From the NCBI GenBank assembly GCA_902799045.1, contig CADBZH010000001.1, positions 88,554-152,553 on the forward strand: DNA of 64,000 bases, in the 5' to 3' direction. Position 1 is the stretch's first letter. Each line of letters begins with the position of its first letter. This document shows positions 1 through 7,476 of this stretch, in pieces. The notes below the pieces were generated by a model that did no database searches, was not told where the DNA came from, and saw only the letters and a program-made list of their open reading frames with translations. Made by a program: the position numbers and the translations under genes. The DNA comes from an uncultured Eubacteriales bacterium (GTDB lineage: Bacteria > Bacillota > Clostridia > Christensenellales > Aristaeellaceae).

Positions 1-597
1 CCCGTGTCCATCAAGATGGCGAAGGAGCAGAACCTCTCCCTGAACCCCACGAAGATCTCCGGCCAGTGCGGGCGGCTGATGTGCTGCCTGAAGTACGAGC
101 AGGACAACTACGAGGCGGTGCTGAAGCGGGTGCCCCGGGTGGGCAAGGACGTCATCACCCCCGACGGCGTGGGCGTGATCGCGGAGATCAACTGCATCAA
201 GGAGACCGTGAAGGTGCGCGTGCGCGTGGACGACGACAGCTATGACGTGCGCGAATACGCCATCGACGACGTGCGCCGCCCCAGCGCGGAGGACGCCGCG
301 GCCCTGAAGGACATGTCTCGGCCGGAGCGCAAGCCCCGCCGCCCGAAGCCCGTGCCGGAGCAGCCGGCGGAAGAGGGGGAGGAGGGCTCCGAGGAGCCGA
401 AGAAGAAGCGCTATCCGCGCCAGAAGGCGCCCCGGAATCTGTCCACCGATCAGTTCCTGGAGAAGCTGAGGGAGAGCGAAGGCGCGGCACAGGGCCAGGC
501 CCTCGCGCGGGAGCATCGCCGCCGCCGCGGCCGCGGCAAGGGCGGCGAGGGCCACGAGGGGCAGGCGCCGAAGCCGGAGACCCCGAAGGGCGAATGA
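1..597 (+). CDS. ricT: PSP1-domain protein RicT/YaaT, 5' end cut off by the window
   Basis: The reading frame is open from the first base, so the true start lies upstream. The visible part begins in the conserved PSP1 core: SGQCGRLMCCLKYE is the family's cysteine signature, and in B. subtilis RicT such cysteines help hold an Fe-S cluster. The family acts with RicA and RicF (Y-complex) in RNase Y-dependent mRNA processing, sporulation and competence. From about residue 100 the protein becomes a long charged tail rich in Lys, Arg, Glu and Pro, longer than in B. subtilis and probably disordered. Identification rests on the core motif; a role in RNA processing here is inferred from the family. 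Confidence 0.85.
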   Translation, partial: PVSIKMAKEQNLSLNPTKISGQCGRLMCCLKYEQDNYEAVLKRVPRVGKDVITPDGVGVIAEINCIKETVKVRVRVDDDSYDVREYAIDDVRRPSAEDAAALKDMSRPERKPRRPKPVPEQPAEEGEEGSEEPKKKRYPRQKAPRNLSTDQFLEKLRESEGAAQGQALAREHRRRRGRGKGGEGHEGQAPKPETPKGE

Positions 598-653
598 TTC
601 CGAAGCTGTCACGGAAAATTTAAAATTTGTGGCGAGAAATGTTCGGAAAAGGC

Positions 654-682
654 TGTACAAAATTGTTCCAGTGTGTTATAAT
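654..682 (+). promoter_or_regulatory. Promoter of the zinc-ribbon gene
   Basis: TGTACA (654-659), 17 bp, then perfect TATAAT (677-682). It gives a leader of about 115 nt before the ATG at 805. The leader holds a small hairpin (CCGAT 737-741 with ATCGG 749-753). I do not recognise it as a known riboswitch. Confidence 0.65.
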
Positions 683-804
683 ATTTTCAGCCCCGATTAG
701 CAGGCTTTTGAACCGTATCCCTCCGGTGGAACCCTACCGATGGCAGGAATCGGCAACAGAGACTATACATCGCACGGGCAACACAATTAGGAGGGTTTAT
801 TTCC

Positions 805-1101
805 ATGTTTGAAGACAAGACTTTGGTATGTCGTGAGTGTGGCAACGAGTTCGTTTTCACCGCTTCCGAGCAGCAGTTCTACGCCGACAAGGGCTTCCAG
901 AACGAGCCCGGCCGCTGCAAGGCCTGCCGCGACAAGCGCAAGGCCGCCAACGGTGGCTTCAACCGCGCCGATCGCCCCATGTATGATGTCGTTTGCGCCG
1001 AGTGCGGCAAGCCCACCCAGGTGCCCTTCCAGCCCCGTGGGGATCGCCCGGTGTACTGCCGTGAGTGCTTCGACAAGCAGCGCATGGAGAGCCGCTGGTA
1101 A
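805..1101 (+). CDS. Small zinc-ribbon protein (CxxC-x17-CxxC family)
   Basis: 98 residues with four CxxC knuckles in two pairs: CREC and CKAC in the first half, CAEC and CREC in the second. The spacing matches the small bacterial family named for its CxxC-x17-CxxC pattern, found widely in Firmicutes and of unknown function. It should bind two zinc ions and is probably cytoplasmic, since there is no signal peptide or membrane segment. The start follows AGGAGG with good spacing. It has its own promoter and terminator, so it is a single-gene transcript. A nucleic-acid or ribosome-associated role is plausible for zinc ribbons but is not shown here. Confidence 0.85.
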   Translation: MFEDKTLVCRECGNEFVFTASEQQFYADKGFQNEPGRCKACRDKRKAANGGFNRADRPMYDVVCAECGKPTQVPFQPRGDRPVYCRECFDKQRMESRW

Positions 1102-1112
1102 GCGATTCATAC

Positions 1113-1143
1113 AAAACTCCCTTCCGAACGGAAGGGAGTTTTT
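1113..1143 (+). terminator. Rho-independent terminator after the zinc-ribbon gene
   Basis: A 13-bp perfect stem (AAAACTCCCTTCC with its complement) around a GAAC loop, followed by T residues. It lies 11 bases after the stop codon. Confidence 0.9.
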
Positions 1144-1215
1144 GCGTGCCGAAGCCTTTGCCGGGATCCTGACGGACGCCCGGGGCAGAATTGGAATGAA
1201 GTCCGCTCATTATGC

Positions 1216-1292
1216 GCACAGATCCTTCGCTTTGCTCAGGAGGACCGGGATTGCGACTCCCGGTCACCCTGAGCGTAGCGAAGGATCTGTGC
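1216..1292. repeat. Palindromic repeat, family A (GATCCTTCGC type)
   Basis: Long inverted repeat whose arms read CAGATCCTTCGCT and AGCGAAGGATCTG, with an inner stem ACCGGGA/TCCCGGT. Three more complete copies are at 7310-7380, 18731-18801 and 52723-52790, and a half copy starts at 63877. All lie between genes. Confidence 0.85.
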
Positions 1293-1374
1293 ATTTTGCC
1301 GGCAAACAGCATCGGAAGAGAGGACCTGCCCGTCCCTTCGCCCTATATCCCTGCTTTCCGGGATGTGCCCTTTG

Positions 1375-2226
1375 TCATACCTTCCTCATCAATCCCAGCG
1401 CGATGACGCCGGGGCCGACGTGGCAGGCGATGCTGATGGGCAGCGGATCGCCGGTGACCTCAAACTGGGGGTACTTTTCCTGCACCTGGGCGGTCCACAT
1501 GCGGCCGATGCCGTCGTCGCCGGTCCAGGCCGTGCGCAGGATGACGGGCGTTTCAGAAAAGCGGTCGGCCAGGTCGCTGGCCACGGCGCCCAGCATCGTG
1601 TTCTGGGCGGCGTGCAGCCCGCGCACCTTCTTGTAGGTGTCCAGCTTGCCGCCCTGGATCTGCAGCACCGGCTTGATGTTCAGCACCGTGCCGATGGCGG
1701 CCACCGAGGGGGTGATGCGCCCGCCCTTCTTCAGGTACTTCAGGTTGTCCACGGTCAGGTATATGCTGGCGTCCATGGCCGTGTCCATCAGGTTCTTCAC
1801 GATGGCTTCGGCGTCCAGCCCCGCGTCGCGCCACTTCAGCGCGTCCAGCACGGATTGCTTTTGGCTGATGGAGATGCGGCGGTTGTCCACCACGAACACG
1901 CGGCCCTCATAGTCCTCCGCGAACAGGCGCGCGCTCTGGCAGCTGGAGGAGAGTGCGCTGGACATGGGGATGTAAATCAGCTGGTCGAAGCTCTCCAGGG
2001 CCTTGTCCCAGCAGCGGGTCACGTCCTCGGGCGAGGGCTGGGAGGTGGCGACCGACGCGCCGCCGGCCAGGCGCTCGAAGAACTCGGCGTAGGTCATGTT
2101 CACGTTTTCCACGTAATTTCGGCCGTTGACGGTGAACGGCATGGGCATCAGCGTCACGCCCAGGGCGCGCGCCTCCTCGGAGGTCATGCCGGAATTGGTG
2201 TCGGTGATGATGCCGATCCTGCTCAT
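1375..2226 (-). CDS. DegV family fatty-acid-binding protein
   Basis: 283 residues, the usual DegV length. It opens with MSRIGIITDTNSGMTSEEA, the DegV N-terminal strand and phosphate-contact region, and contains the conserved TSQPSPED segment. In Firmicutes the family (FakB) binds a fatty acid and presents it to the kinase FakA, feeding exogenous fatty acids into phospholipids; which fatty acid this one binds cannot be read. An upstream in-frame ATG exists, but I chose the ATG at 2226 because GGGG stands 8 bases before it and the first conserved residues follow directly. No fakA is in the window. It is divergent from pheS and has its own promoter. Confidence 0.88.
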   Translation of the reverse strand: MSRIGIITDTNSGMTSEEARALGVTLMPMPFTVNGRNYVENVNMTYAEFFERLAGGASVATSQPSPEDVTRCWDKALESFDQLIYIPMSSALSSSCQSARLFAEDYEGRVFVVDNRRISISQKQSVLDALKWRDAGLDAEAIVKNLMDTAMDASIYLTVDNLKYLKKGGRITPSVAAIGTVLNIKPVLQIQGGKLDTYKKVRGLHAAQNTMLGAVASDLADRFSETPVILRTAWTGDDGIGRMWTAQVQEKYPQFEVTGDPLPISIACHVGPGVIALGLMRKV

Positions 2227-2274
2227 GGTGATATCCCCTTCGCAAAATGCTAGGCCTCGTAAACCATCTGTCTC

Positions 2275-2303
2275 ATTGTAGGCGCTCGGCTGTGGCAAAT
2301 CAA
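2275..2303 (-). promoter_or_regulatory. Promoter of degV
   Basis: On the minus strand, TTGATT (2298-2303), 17 bp spacer, TACAAT (2275-2280), about 50 bp upstream of the chosen degV start. Confidence 0.6.
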
Positions 2304-2371
2304 CGCACTTTAGCGGAGTATTGCGTTAAGGTTTGATTGCCGCCGTGCCGCGTTAATTAACGGATAAGCCG

Positions 2372-2400
2372 TTGTAATTTGCGGCGCGCTGTGCTAAAAT
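2372..2400 (+). promoter_or_regulatory. Promoter of the T-box/pheST transcript
   Basis: TTGTAA (2372-2377), 17 bp, TAAAAT (2395-2400). It begins the transcript just before the T-box stem I. Confidence 0.65.
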
Positions 2401-2414
2401 AGCTGTAATTTGGC

Positions 2415-2655
2415 TGGGATGGAGAGAGTAACCCGCGTTGCCTCCCAAAGAGAGCCGCGCCATGGCTGGAAGCGCGGCGGACGGGACGCCGGCGAAGTTC
2501 ACTCCGGAGCTCTTTCGCTGAAAGGCATTTCGAGTAGGCGAAGGCGGGGTCATTTCCGTTATCAGAATGAGAGGCCCGTTCGCGGACGGGTGAATTTGGG
2601 TGGTACAGCGGAGTTTCGGCTTCGCCCCTTGAAGCGGGGCGGAGCCTTTGTTTTG
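2415..2655 (+). promoter_or_regulatory. T-box riboswitch, phenylalanine specifier
   Basis: The leader of pheS has the T-box parts in order: an AG-rich stem I base (GGAGAGAGTAAC, 2421-2432), a candidate specifier codon TTC (Phe, 2498-2500) in the context GAAG-TTC-ACTCC, the T-box sequence GGGTGGTACAGCG (2598-2610), and a terminator hairpin (2618-2628 with 2636-2646) followed by a T-rich run to 2654. Uncharged tRNA-Phe should pair with the TTC and with the T-box bulge, favour the antiterminator and allow pheST expression. The specifier assignment comes from context and the downstream gene; the fold was not computed. Confidence 0.9.
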
Positions 2656-2698
2656 CCCCCGAAAAACATCAATCAGGGTTGTGAGGAGTGAACGTTTC

Positions 2699-3721
2699 AT
2701 GGAAAAGATGCTTCGTGAAATGCGCGAGCGCGTGATGCAGAACATCAAGGAGGCGCGGGCGACTGCCAATCTGGAGCAGATTCGCGTGGCCGCGCTGGGC
2801 AAGAAGGGCGAGCTGACCGCGCTGCTGCGCGGCATGGGCAAGCTGCCGCCGGAGGAGAGGCCGAAGATGGGCCAGCTGGTGAACGACGTGCGCGCCGCGC
2901 TGGAGACCGAGCTGGAAAAGCGGGCCGCCGAGCTGGCCGAGAAGGAGAAGGCCGCGCGCCTGGCCGCCGAGACCATCGACGTGACGCTGCCGGGTCCGGA
3001 GCGCAGCGCCGGTTCGCTGCACCCGATGAACATCGCCCTCAGGAAGATGGTGGATATCTTCGTGGGCATGGGCTATGAGGAGGTCGTCGGCCCGGAGGTG
3101 GAGTACGACCACTACAACTTCGAGCTGCTGAACGTGCCGAAGAATCACCCGGCGCGCGACGCCCAGGACACCTTCTACGTGGAGGACAACATCGTGCTGC
3201 GCAGCCAGACCAGCCCGGTCCAGGCCCGCATCATGACCACCCGCAAGCCGCCCATCCGCATCATCAGCCCCGGCCGCGTGTATCGCGCCGACGAGGCCGA
3301 CGCCACCCACAGCCCGGTCTTCCACCAGATGGAGGGCCTGGTGATCGACGAGAACATCACCATGGGCGATTTGAAGGGCACGCTGGACGAGTTTGCCCGC
3401 CAGATGTATGGCGAGGGCATCCAGACCCGCTTCCGCCCGTCCTTCTTCCCGTTCACCGAGCCCAGCGCCGAGGTGGACCTGACCTGCGCGAACTGCAAGG
3501 GCGCGGGCTGCCGCATGTGCAAGGGCACCGGCTGGATCGAGGTGCTGGGCGCCGGCATGGTGAACCCGCGGGTGCTGGAGATGTGCGGCATCGACAGCCA
3601 CAAGTATTCCGGCTTCGCCTTCGGCATGGGCGTGGAGCGCATCGCTCTTTTGAAGTACAACATTCCGAACCTCAGATACCTCTATGAGAATGACCTGCGG
3701 TTCCTGACGCAATACCGGTAA
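2699..3721 (+). CDS. pheS: Phenylalanyl-tRNA synthetase alpha subunit
   Basis: 340 residues, normal for PheS. It has an N-terminal coiled coil (about 1-90) and a class II catalytic core: PVFHQMEGLVID in motif 2 and GFAFGMGVERIALL in motif 3. Four cysteines around residues 262-276 (CANC, CRMC) are the variant found in many Firmicutes. It charges tRNA-Phe in an alpha2beta2 complex with PheT. The ATG at 2699 is preceded by GAGGAG; upstream in-frame codons lie inside the T-box and are not used. Expression should be set by that T-box. A 150-bp gap with a repeat separates it from pheT. Confidence 0.97.
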   Translation: MEKMLREMRERVMQNIKEARATANLEQIRVAALGKKGELTALLRGMGKLPPEERPKMGQLVNDVRAALETELEKRAAELAEKEKAARLAAETIDVTLPGPERSAGSLHPMNIALRKMVDIFVGMGYEEVVGPEVEYDHYNFELLNVPKNHPARDAQDTFYVEDNIVLRSQTSPVQARIMTTRKPPIRIISPGRVYRADEADATHSPVFHQMEGLVIDENITMGDLKGTLDEFARQMYGEGIQTRFRPSFFPFTEPSAEVDLTCANCKGAGCRMCKGTGWIEVLGAGMVNPRVLEMCGIDSHKYSGFAFGMGVERIALLKYNIPNLRYLYENDLRFLTQYR

Positions 3722-3724
3722 ATG

Positions 3725-3828
3725 AGTGTGGAGTGTTGAGAGTGGAGCGTGGAGCGATCGTTTGAGGTGGGAGTTGTTCTCATCAGCGGAATTGAGAGAC
3801 CCGAAGGATTTCCACCACACTCCACACT
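3725..3828. repeat. Inverted repeat in the pheS-pheT gap
   Basis: AGTGTGGAGTGT (3725-3736) is exactly complementary to ACACTCCACACT (3817-3828). The arms sit in GTGGAG-rich text similar in style to GTGAGGAGTGAGGAG stretches at about 23510-23530 and 42933-42960. Probably a small non-coding repeat inserted inside the operon. Confidence 0.5.
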
Positions 3829-3871
3829 GGAGAGTGATTCCCTCGAATAGAAAACGGAGGTTTGTATAATT

Positions 3872-6265
3872 ATGAAAGTCCCAATGAAGTGGCTGAAGGA
3901 ATATGTGGATATCAAGCTCCCGGCGGAGGAATACGCCTCCCGCATGGTGATGACCGGCACCGCCGTCGAAGGCGTGGAGAAGACCGGCGAGCAGTTTGAC
4001 AAGGTGGTTGTGGGCTATGTGGAGAGTTGCGTGGACCATCCCAATTCCGATCACCTGCACATCTGCATGGTGGACGTGGGCGAGGCGGAGCCCCTGCAGA
4101 TCGTCTGCGGCGCGCCGAATGTGCACGCGGGCATGCGGGTGGCGGCGGCGCTGGACGGCGCGCATTTGCCCGGGGGCGTCAAAATCAAGAAGGGCAAGAT
4201 GCGCGGCGAGGTGTCCATGGGCATGCTGTGCTCCGGCCCGGAGCTGGACGTGCCCGCGGGCCTGTATCCCCACATCGGCGACGAGGGCATCATCGAGATC
4301 TTCGAGGACGTGAAGCCCGGCACCGACGTCAAGGAGGTCTTCGGCCTCGGCGACGACATCGTCGACTTTGAGATCCTGGCCAACCGCCCGGACTGCCTGA
4401 GCGTCTGGGGCTTGGCGAGGGAATCCAGCGCCGTGCTCCAGGAGCACTTCGTGGTGCCGGAGATCGCCGTGGAAGAGGAAGGAAAGGGCACCTTCGACGA
4501 CTACGCCAGGGTGGAGGTGCTGGACGACGAGGCCTGCCCCCGCTATTGCGCGCGGGTCATCACCGACGTGAAGATCGGCCCCAGCCCCAAGTGGATGCGG
4601 GAATACCTGTATGGCGCGGGCGTCCGTCCCATCAACAACATCGTGGACATCACCAACTTCGTCATGCTGGAGACCGGCCACCCGATGCACGCCTTTGACC
4701 TGTCCAAGGTGAAGGAGCAGACCATCGTCGTGCGCCGCGCCCGCCCGGGCGAGCATCTCACCACGCTGGACGGCAAGGAACACGTGCTGGATGAGACCAT
4801 GCTGGTGATCGCCGACAAGCAGAACGCCACCGGCCTGGCCGGCATCATGGGCGGCGAGGAGAGCGAGATCGTCAGCGACACGGCCAGCGTGCTGTTCGAG
4901 TGCGCGGCCTTTGAGCGCGCCAACAACCGCGTCACCGCCCGCAAGCTGGGCGTGCGCACCGAGGCCAGCGGCCGCTTCGAGAAGGGCGTCTGCCCGGACA
5001 CCGCCATGGAGGCGCTGGAGCGGGCCTGCATGCTGGTGAACATGCTGGAGTGCGGCAAGGTGGTGCCCGGCGCGTTCGACCACTATCCGAACCCGAAGCC
5101 CCCGGTGGAGATCGAGGCCGAGGTGGAGCGCATCCGCCGCCGCATCGGCGTGGACGTGCCCGCCGAGGACATGGAGGACATCCTGAACCGCCTGTACATC
5201 GACACGACCCTCGTGGACGGCAGGCTGCTGCACTGCGAGGTGCCCGCCTTCCGCCAGGACATGGAGACCGAGGCCGACGTGTCCGAGGAAGTGCTGCGCA
5301 TGTACGGCTACGACCACATCCCCTCCACGCTGATGAACGGCGTGACGATGGCGGGCCGTCGCAACCCGGTGAACGCCTTCGGCGACCGGGTGAAGGAGGC
5401 GCTGGTGGGCATGGGCCTGTACGAGGCGCTGAACTATTCCTTCATCAGCCCGAAGTGGATCGACGCCCTGGGCCTGGACCAGGACGATCCGCGCCGCCGT
5501 GCCGTGACGCTGCGCAACCCCCTGGGCGAGGATACCAGCGTGATGCGCACGTCCCTGGTGCCCAGCATGCTGAACACCGTGGCGGGCAACCTGAACCGCG
5601 GCAACGCCTCCGGCGCGCTGTTCGAGCTGAGCAAGGTGTTCGTGCCCGCCGAAAAGGCCGGGGACCTGCCCACCGAGAAGAACGCGCTGTGCTTGAGCGC
5701 CTTCGGCGAGGACGTGGACTTCTACACCGTGAAGAACATCGTGGTCTGGCTGCTGGCGAAGTTCGGCGTGACGGCGCAGATCGAAGCAGCGGGCGACGGC
5801 TACTACCATCCGGGCCGCAAGGCGGTGCTTACCGCGAACGGCGTGAAGCTGGCGACGCTGGGCGAGGTGCATCCGGACGTGGCCGAGCGCTTTGACATCA
5901 AGGGCCGCGTGTACCTGGCCGAGGTGGACCTGGACGCCCTGATGCCTCTGGAACAGGATTTCTACGGCGTGAAGCCCCTGCCGAAGTTCCCTGCCGTCAG
6001 CCGCGATATCGCCGTGGTGGTGGACGAGAAAATCGGCGCGGGCACGATGATGGACGCCATCCGCAGGGCGGCCGCCAAGACGCTGGAGGACGTGAAGCTG
6101 TTTGACATCTATCGCGGTGAAAAGCTGGGCAAGGAAAGGAAGTCCGTGGCCTACGCCATCACGCTGCGCGCCCCCGACCGCACCCTGACCGACGAGGAGA
6201 TCAACGGCACCATGGAAAAGGTGCTGAAGGCTCTGAAGGAATTCGGTGCGGAGCTGAGGGCGTAA
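3872..6265 (+). CDS. pheT: Phenylalanyl-tRNA synthetase beta subunit
   Basis: 797 residues, full length. Domain order is as in bacterial PheT: start motif MKVPMKWLKEYVDI, the OB-fold tRNA-binding domain (about 40-150), the B3/B4 editing domain that hydrolyses Tyr-tRNA-Phe, B5, the catalytic-like core, and a C-terminal anticodon-binding ferredoxin fold ending near the stop. It works only with PheS. The start follows GGAGG with 9-base spacing. It is co-transcribed with pheS from the T-box leader and followed after 80 bp by the cytidine deaminase gene, with a hairpin (6282-6292 with 6310-6320) between them. Confidence 0.97.
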   Translation: MKVPMKWLKEYVDIKLPAEEYASRMVMTGTAVEGVEKTGEQFDKVVVGYVESCVDHPNSDHLHICMVDVGEAEPLQIVCGAPNVHAGMRVAAALDGAHLPGGVKIKKGKMRGEVSMGMLCSGPELDVPAGLYPHIGDEGIIEIFEDVKPGTDVKEVFGLGDDIVDFEILANRPDCLSVWGLARESSAVLQEHFVVPEIAVEEEGKGTFDDYARVEVLDDEACPRYCARVITDVKIGPSPKWMREYLYGAGVRPINNIVDITNFVMLETGHPMHAFDLSKVKEQTIVVRRARPGEHLTTLDGKEHVLDETMLVIADKQNATGLAGIMGGEESEIVSDTASVLFECAAFERANNRVTARKLGVRTEASGRFEKGVCPDTAMEALERACMLVNMLECGKVVPGAFDHYPNPKPPVEIEAEVERIRRRIGVDVPAEDMEDILNRLYIDTTLVDGRLLHCEVPAFRQDMETEADVSEEVLRMYGYDHIPSTLMNGVTMAGRRNPVNAFGDRVKEALVGMGLYEALNYSFISPKWIDALGLDQDDPRRRAVTLRNPLGEDTSVMRTSLVPSMLNTVAGNLNRGNASGALFELSKVFVPAEKAGDLPTEKNALCLSAFGEDVDFYTVKNIVVWLLAKFGVTAQIEAAGDGYYHPGRKAVLTANGVKLATLGEVHPDVAERFDIKGRVYLAEVDLDALMPLEQDFYGVKPLPKFPAVSRDIAVVVDEKIGAGTMMDAIRRAAAKTLEDVKLFDIYRGEKLGKERKSVAYAITLRAPDRTLTDEEINGTMEKVLKALKEFGAELRA

Positions 6266-6345
6266 GACAATTGAAAATCCGGAATTGGGAATTGGGAACG
6301 AAGGACCCGATTCCCAATTCTGTATCAAATACAGGAGGAACGATC

Positions 6346-6753
6346 ATGGACTCGATTTGGATGGAGATGCTGGAGGCGGCGAAGGCCGTGCGCAACGAGC
6401 GCCGCGTGTCCGAATACGTGACCTGCGGCGAGGTCTCCGCGGCGGTTCGCTCGAAGTCCGGCAGGATCTATACCGGCGTCTGCGTGGACACCTGCTCCAC
6501 GCTGGGCATCTGCGCCGAGCGCAACGCCATATTCAACATGCTGACCAACGGCGAGCAGGCGATCGACCGCGTGCTGTCGATTCTGCCTGACGGCTCGGGC
6601 GGCGCGCCCTGCGGGGCCTGCCGGGAGCTGATGGTGCAGCTGATGCCCGACGACTATCCCGCCGTCCGCGTCCTGCTGGACAACGAGACGGGCCGGGAGA
6701 CGACCCTGGGCGAGCTGACGCCCGAATGGTGGATTCAGCCCCAAAAGAGATGA
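6346..6753 (+). CDS. Cytidine deaminase family protein
   Basis: 135 residues, the size of the small homotetrameric cytidine deaminases. The zinc site is clear: Cys56-Ala-Glu58 (CAERNA), with Glu58 as the proton shuttle, and Cys89/Cys92 in PCGAC. Three cysteine ligands are typical of the tetrameric enzymes. The likely reaction is cytidine or deoxycytidine to uridine, but blasticidin-S-deaminase-like members share this pattern, so the substrate is not certain. The start at 6346 follows AGGAGG; earlier in-frame codons lie in the intergenic hairpin. Its stop overlaps the next start (ATGA), so the two genes are translationally coupled. Confidence 0.85.
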   Translation: MDSIWMEMLEAAKAVRNERRVSEYVTCGEVSAAVRSKSGRIYTGVCVDTCSTLGICAERNAIFNMLTNGEQAIDRVLSILPDGSGGAPCGACRELMVQLMPDDYPAVRVLLDNETGRETTLGELTPEWWIQPQKR

Positions 6754-7205
6754 TTGAGCGGGTGGAGGCGCCGGAGCGCCGCGCGGAGATCGCCCGGGCG
6801 ATCCTGGAGGCCCTGCCGGATTGGTTCGGCATCGAGGAATCGCGGGAGCGCTACATCGCCGAAAGCCGCGAACGGCTGACGCTGGCCGCCGTCAAGGCGG
6901 GTCGGCCCGTGGGCTTTCTGTGCCTGAAGGAGACGGGAGACGCCACCGTGGAGCTGGCCGTGATGGGCGTGCTGCCCGATTGTCACCGCAAGGGCTACGG
7001 GCGGCGGCTGGTCGAAGCCGCCGTCGCCTGCGCCCGGGAGGCGGGCTATCGCTTCATGCAGGTCAAGACCGTGAAGATGGGCGTCTATGAGGATTACGAC
7101 CGCACGAACCGCTTTTACCGCAGCATGGGCTTTCAGGAGTTCGAGGTGTTCCCGGAGATGTGGGACGCGGCGAATCCCTGCCAGATCTACGTGATGGCGC
7201 TGTGA
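6750..7205 (+). CDS. GNAT family N-acetyltransferase
   Basis: 151 residues from the ATG that overlaps the previous stop (ATGA); an ATG 24 bases upstream is possible but the coupled start is more natural. The acetyl-CoA loop is visible as CHRKGYGRRL, preceded by the usual beta strand (VELAVMGVLP) and followed by TNRFYRSMGFQEF, the GNAT C-terminal motif. The substrate is unknown. Coupling to a nucleoside deaminase may only reflect operon order. Family-A repeat 7310-7380 follows it instead of a classical terminator. Confidence 0.82.
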   Translation: MIERVEAPERRAEIARAILEALPDWFGIEESRERYIAESRERLTLAAVKAGRPVGFLCLKETGDATVELAVMGVLPDCHRKGYGRRLVEAAVACAREAGYRFMQVKTVKMGVYEDYDRTNRFYRSMGFQEFEVFPEMWDAANPCQIYVMAL

Positions 7206-7309
7206 GGCGGGCAAAGAAGGGGGGAGGATACTTTCCGGGAATCGCATAAACGGCAGGCGCTTCACAAAAGCCTGGAGAATCAGCCAGATGCAGTCGGCTT
7301 GGATGCGAA

Positions 7310-7380
7310 CAGATCCTTCGCTGCGCTCAGGATGACAGGGATTTCGACTAGTTGTCATCCTGAGCGCAGCGAAGGATCTG
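7310..7380. repeat. Palindromic repeat, family A
   Basis: Nearly perfect inverted repeat: arm 7311-7337 (AGATCCTTCGCTGCGCTCAG plus GATGACA) pairs with 7353-7379. It lies in the 271-bp gap between the convergent acetyltransferase and lipoprotein genes, where a strong hairpin could serve as a bidirectional terminator. Nothing else is recognised in the gap. Confidence 0.9.
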
Positions 7381-7476
7381 CCCATTTTGACGAATGATGG
7401 CACTGAAAGAGAAACCAGACAAGCTCCCCCGGCCCTCCATGAAGGGCTATCCTCCGGCAACGGACCCCTCGTTCCT

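Noticed and set aside
627-812. A 61-residue open frame across the promoter of the zinc-ribbon gene
   Set aside because: It covers the promoter and leader, has no ribosome site and ends inside the next gene's start region.
2410-2691. A 93-residue open frame upstream of pheS
   Set aside because: It lies inside the T-box leader, and its codons are RNA structure elements.
2669-6328. A 1219-residue open frame on the minus strand opposite pheS and pheT
   Set aside because: It is the shadow of two certain genes in GC-rich DNA. The protein is rich in His, Ala, Val and Gly without any domain and has no ribosome site.
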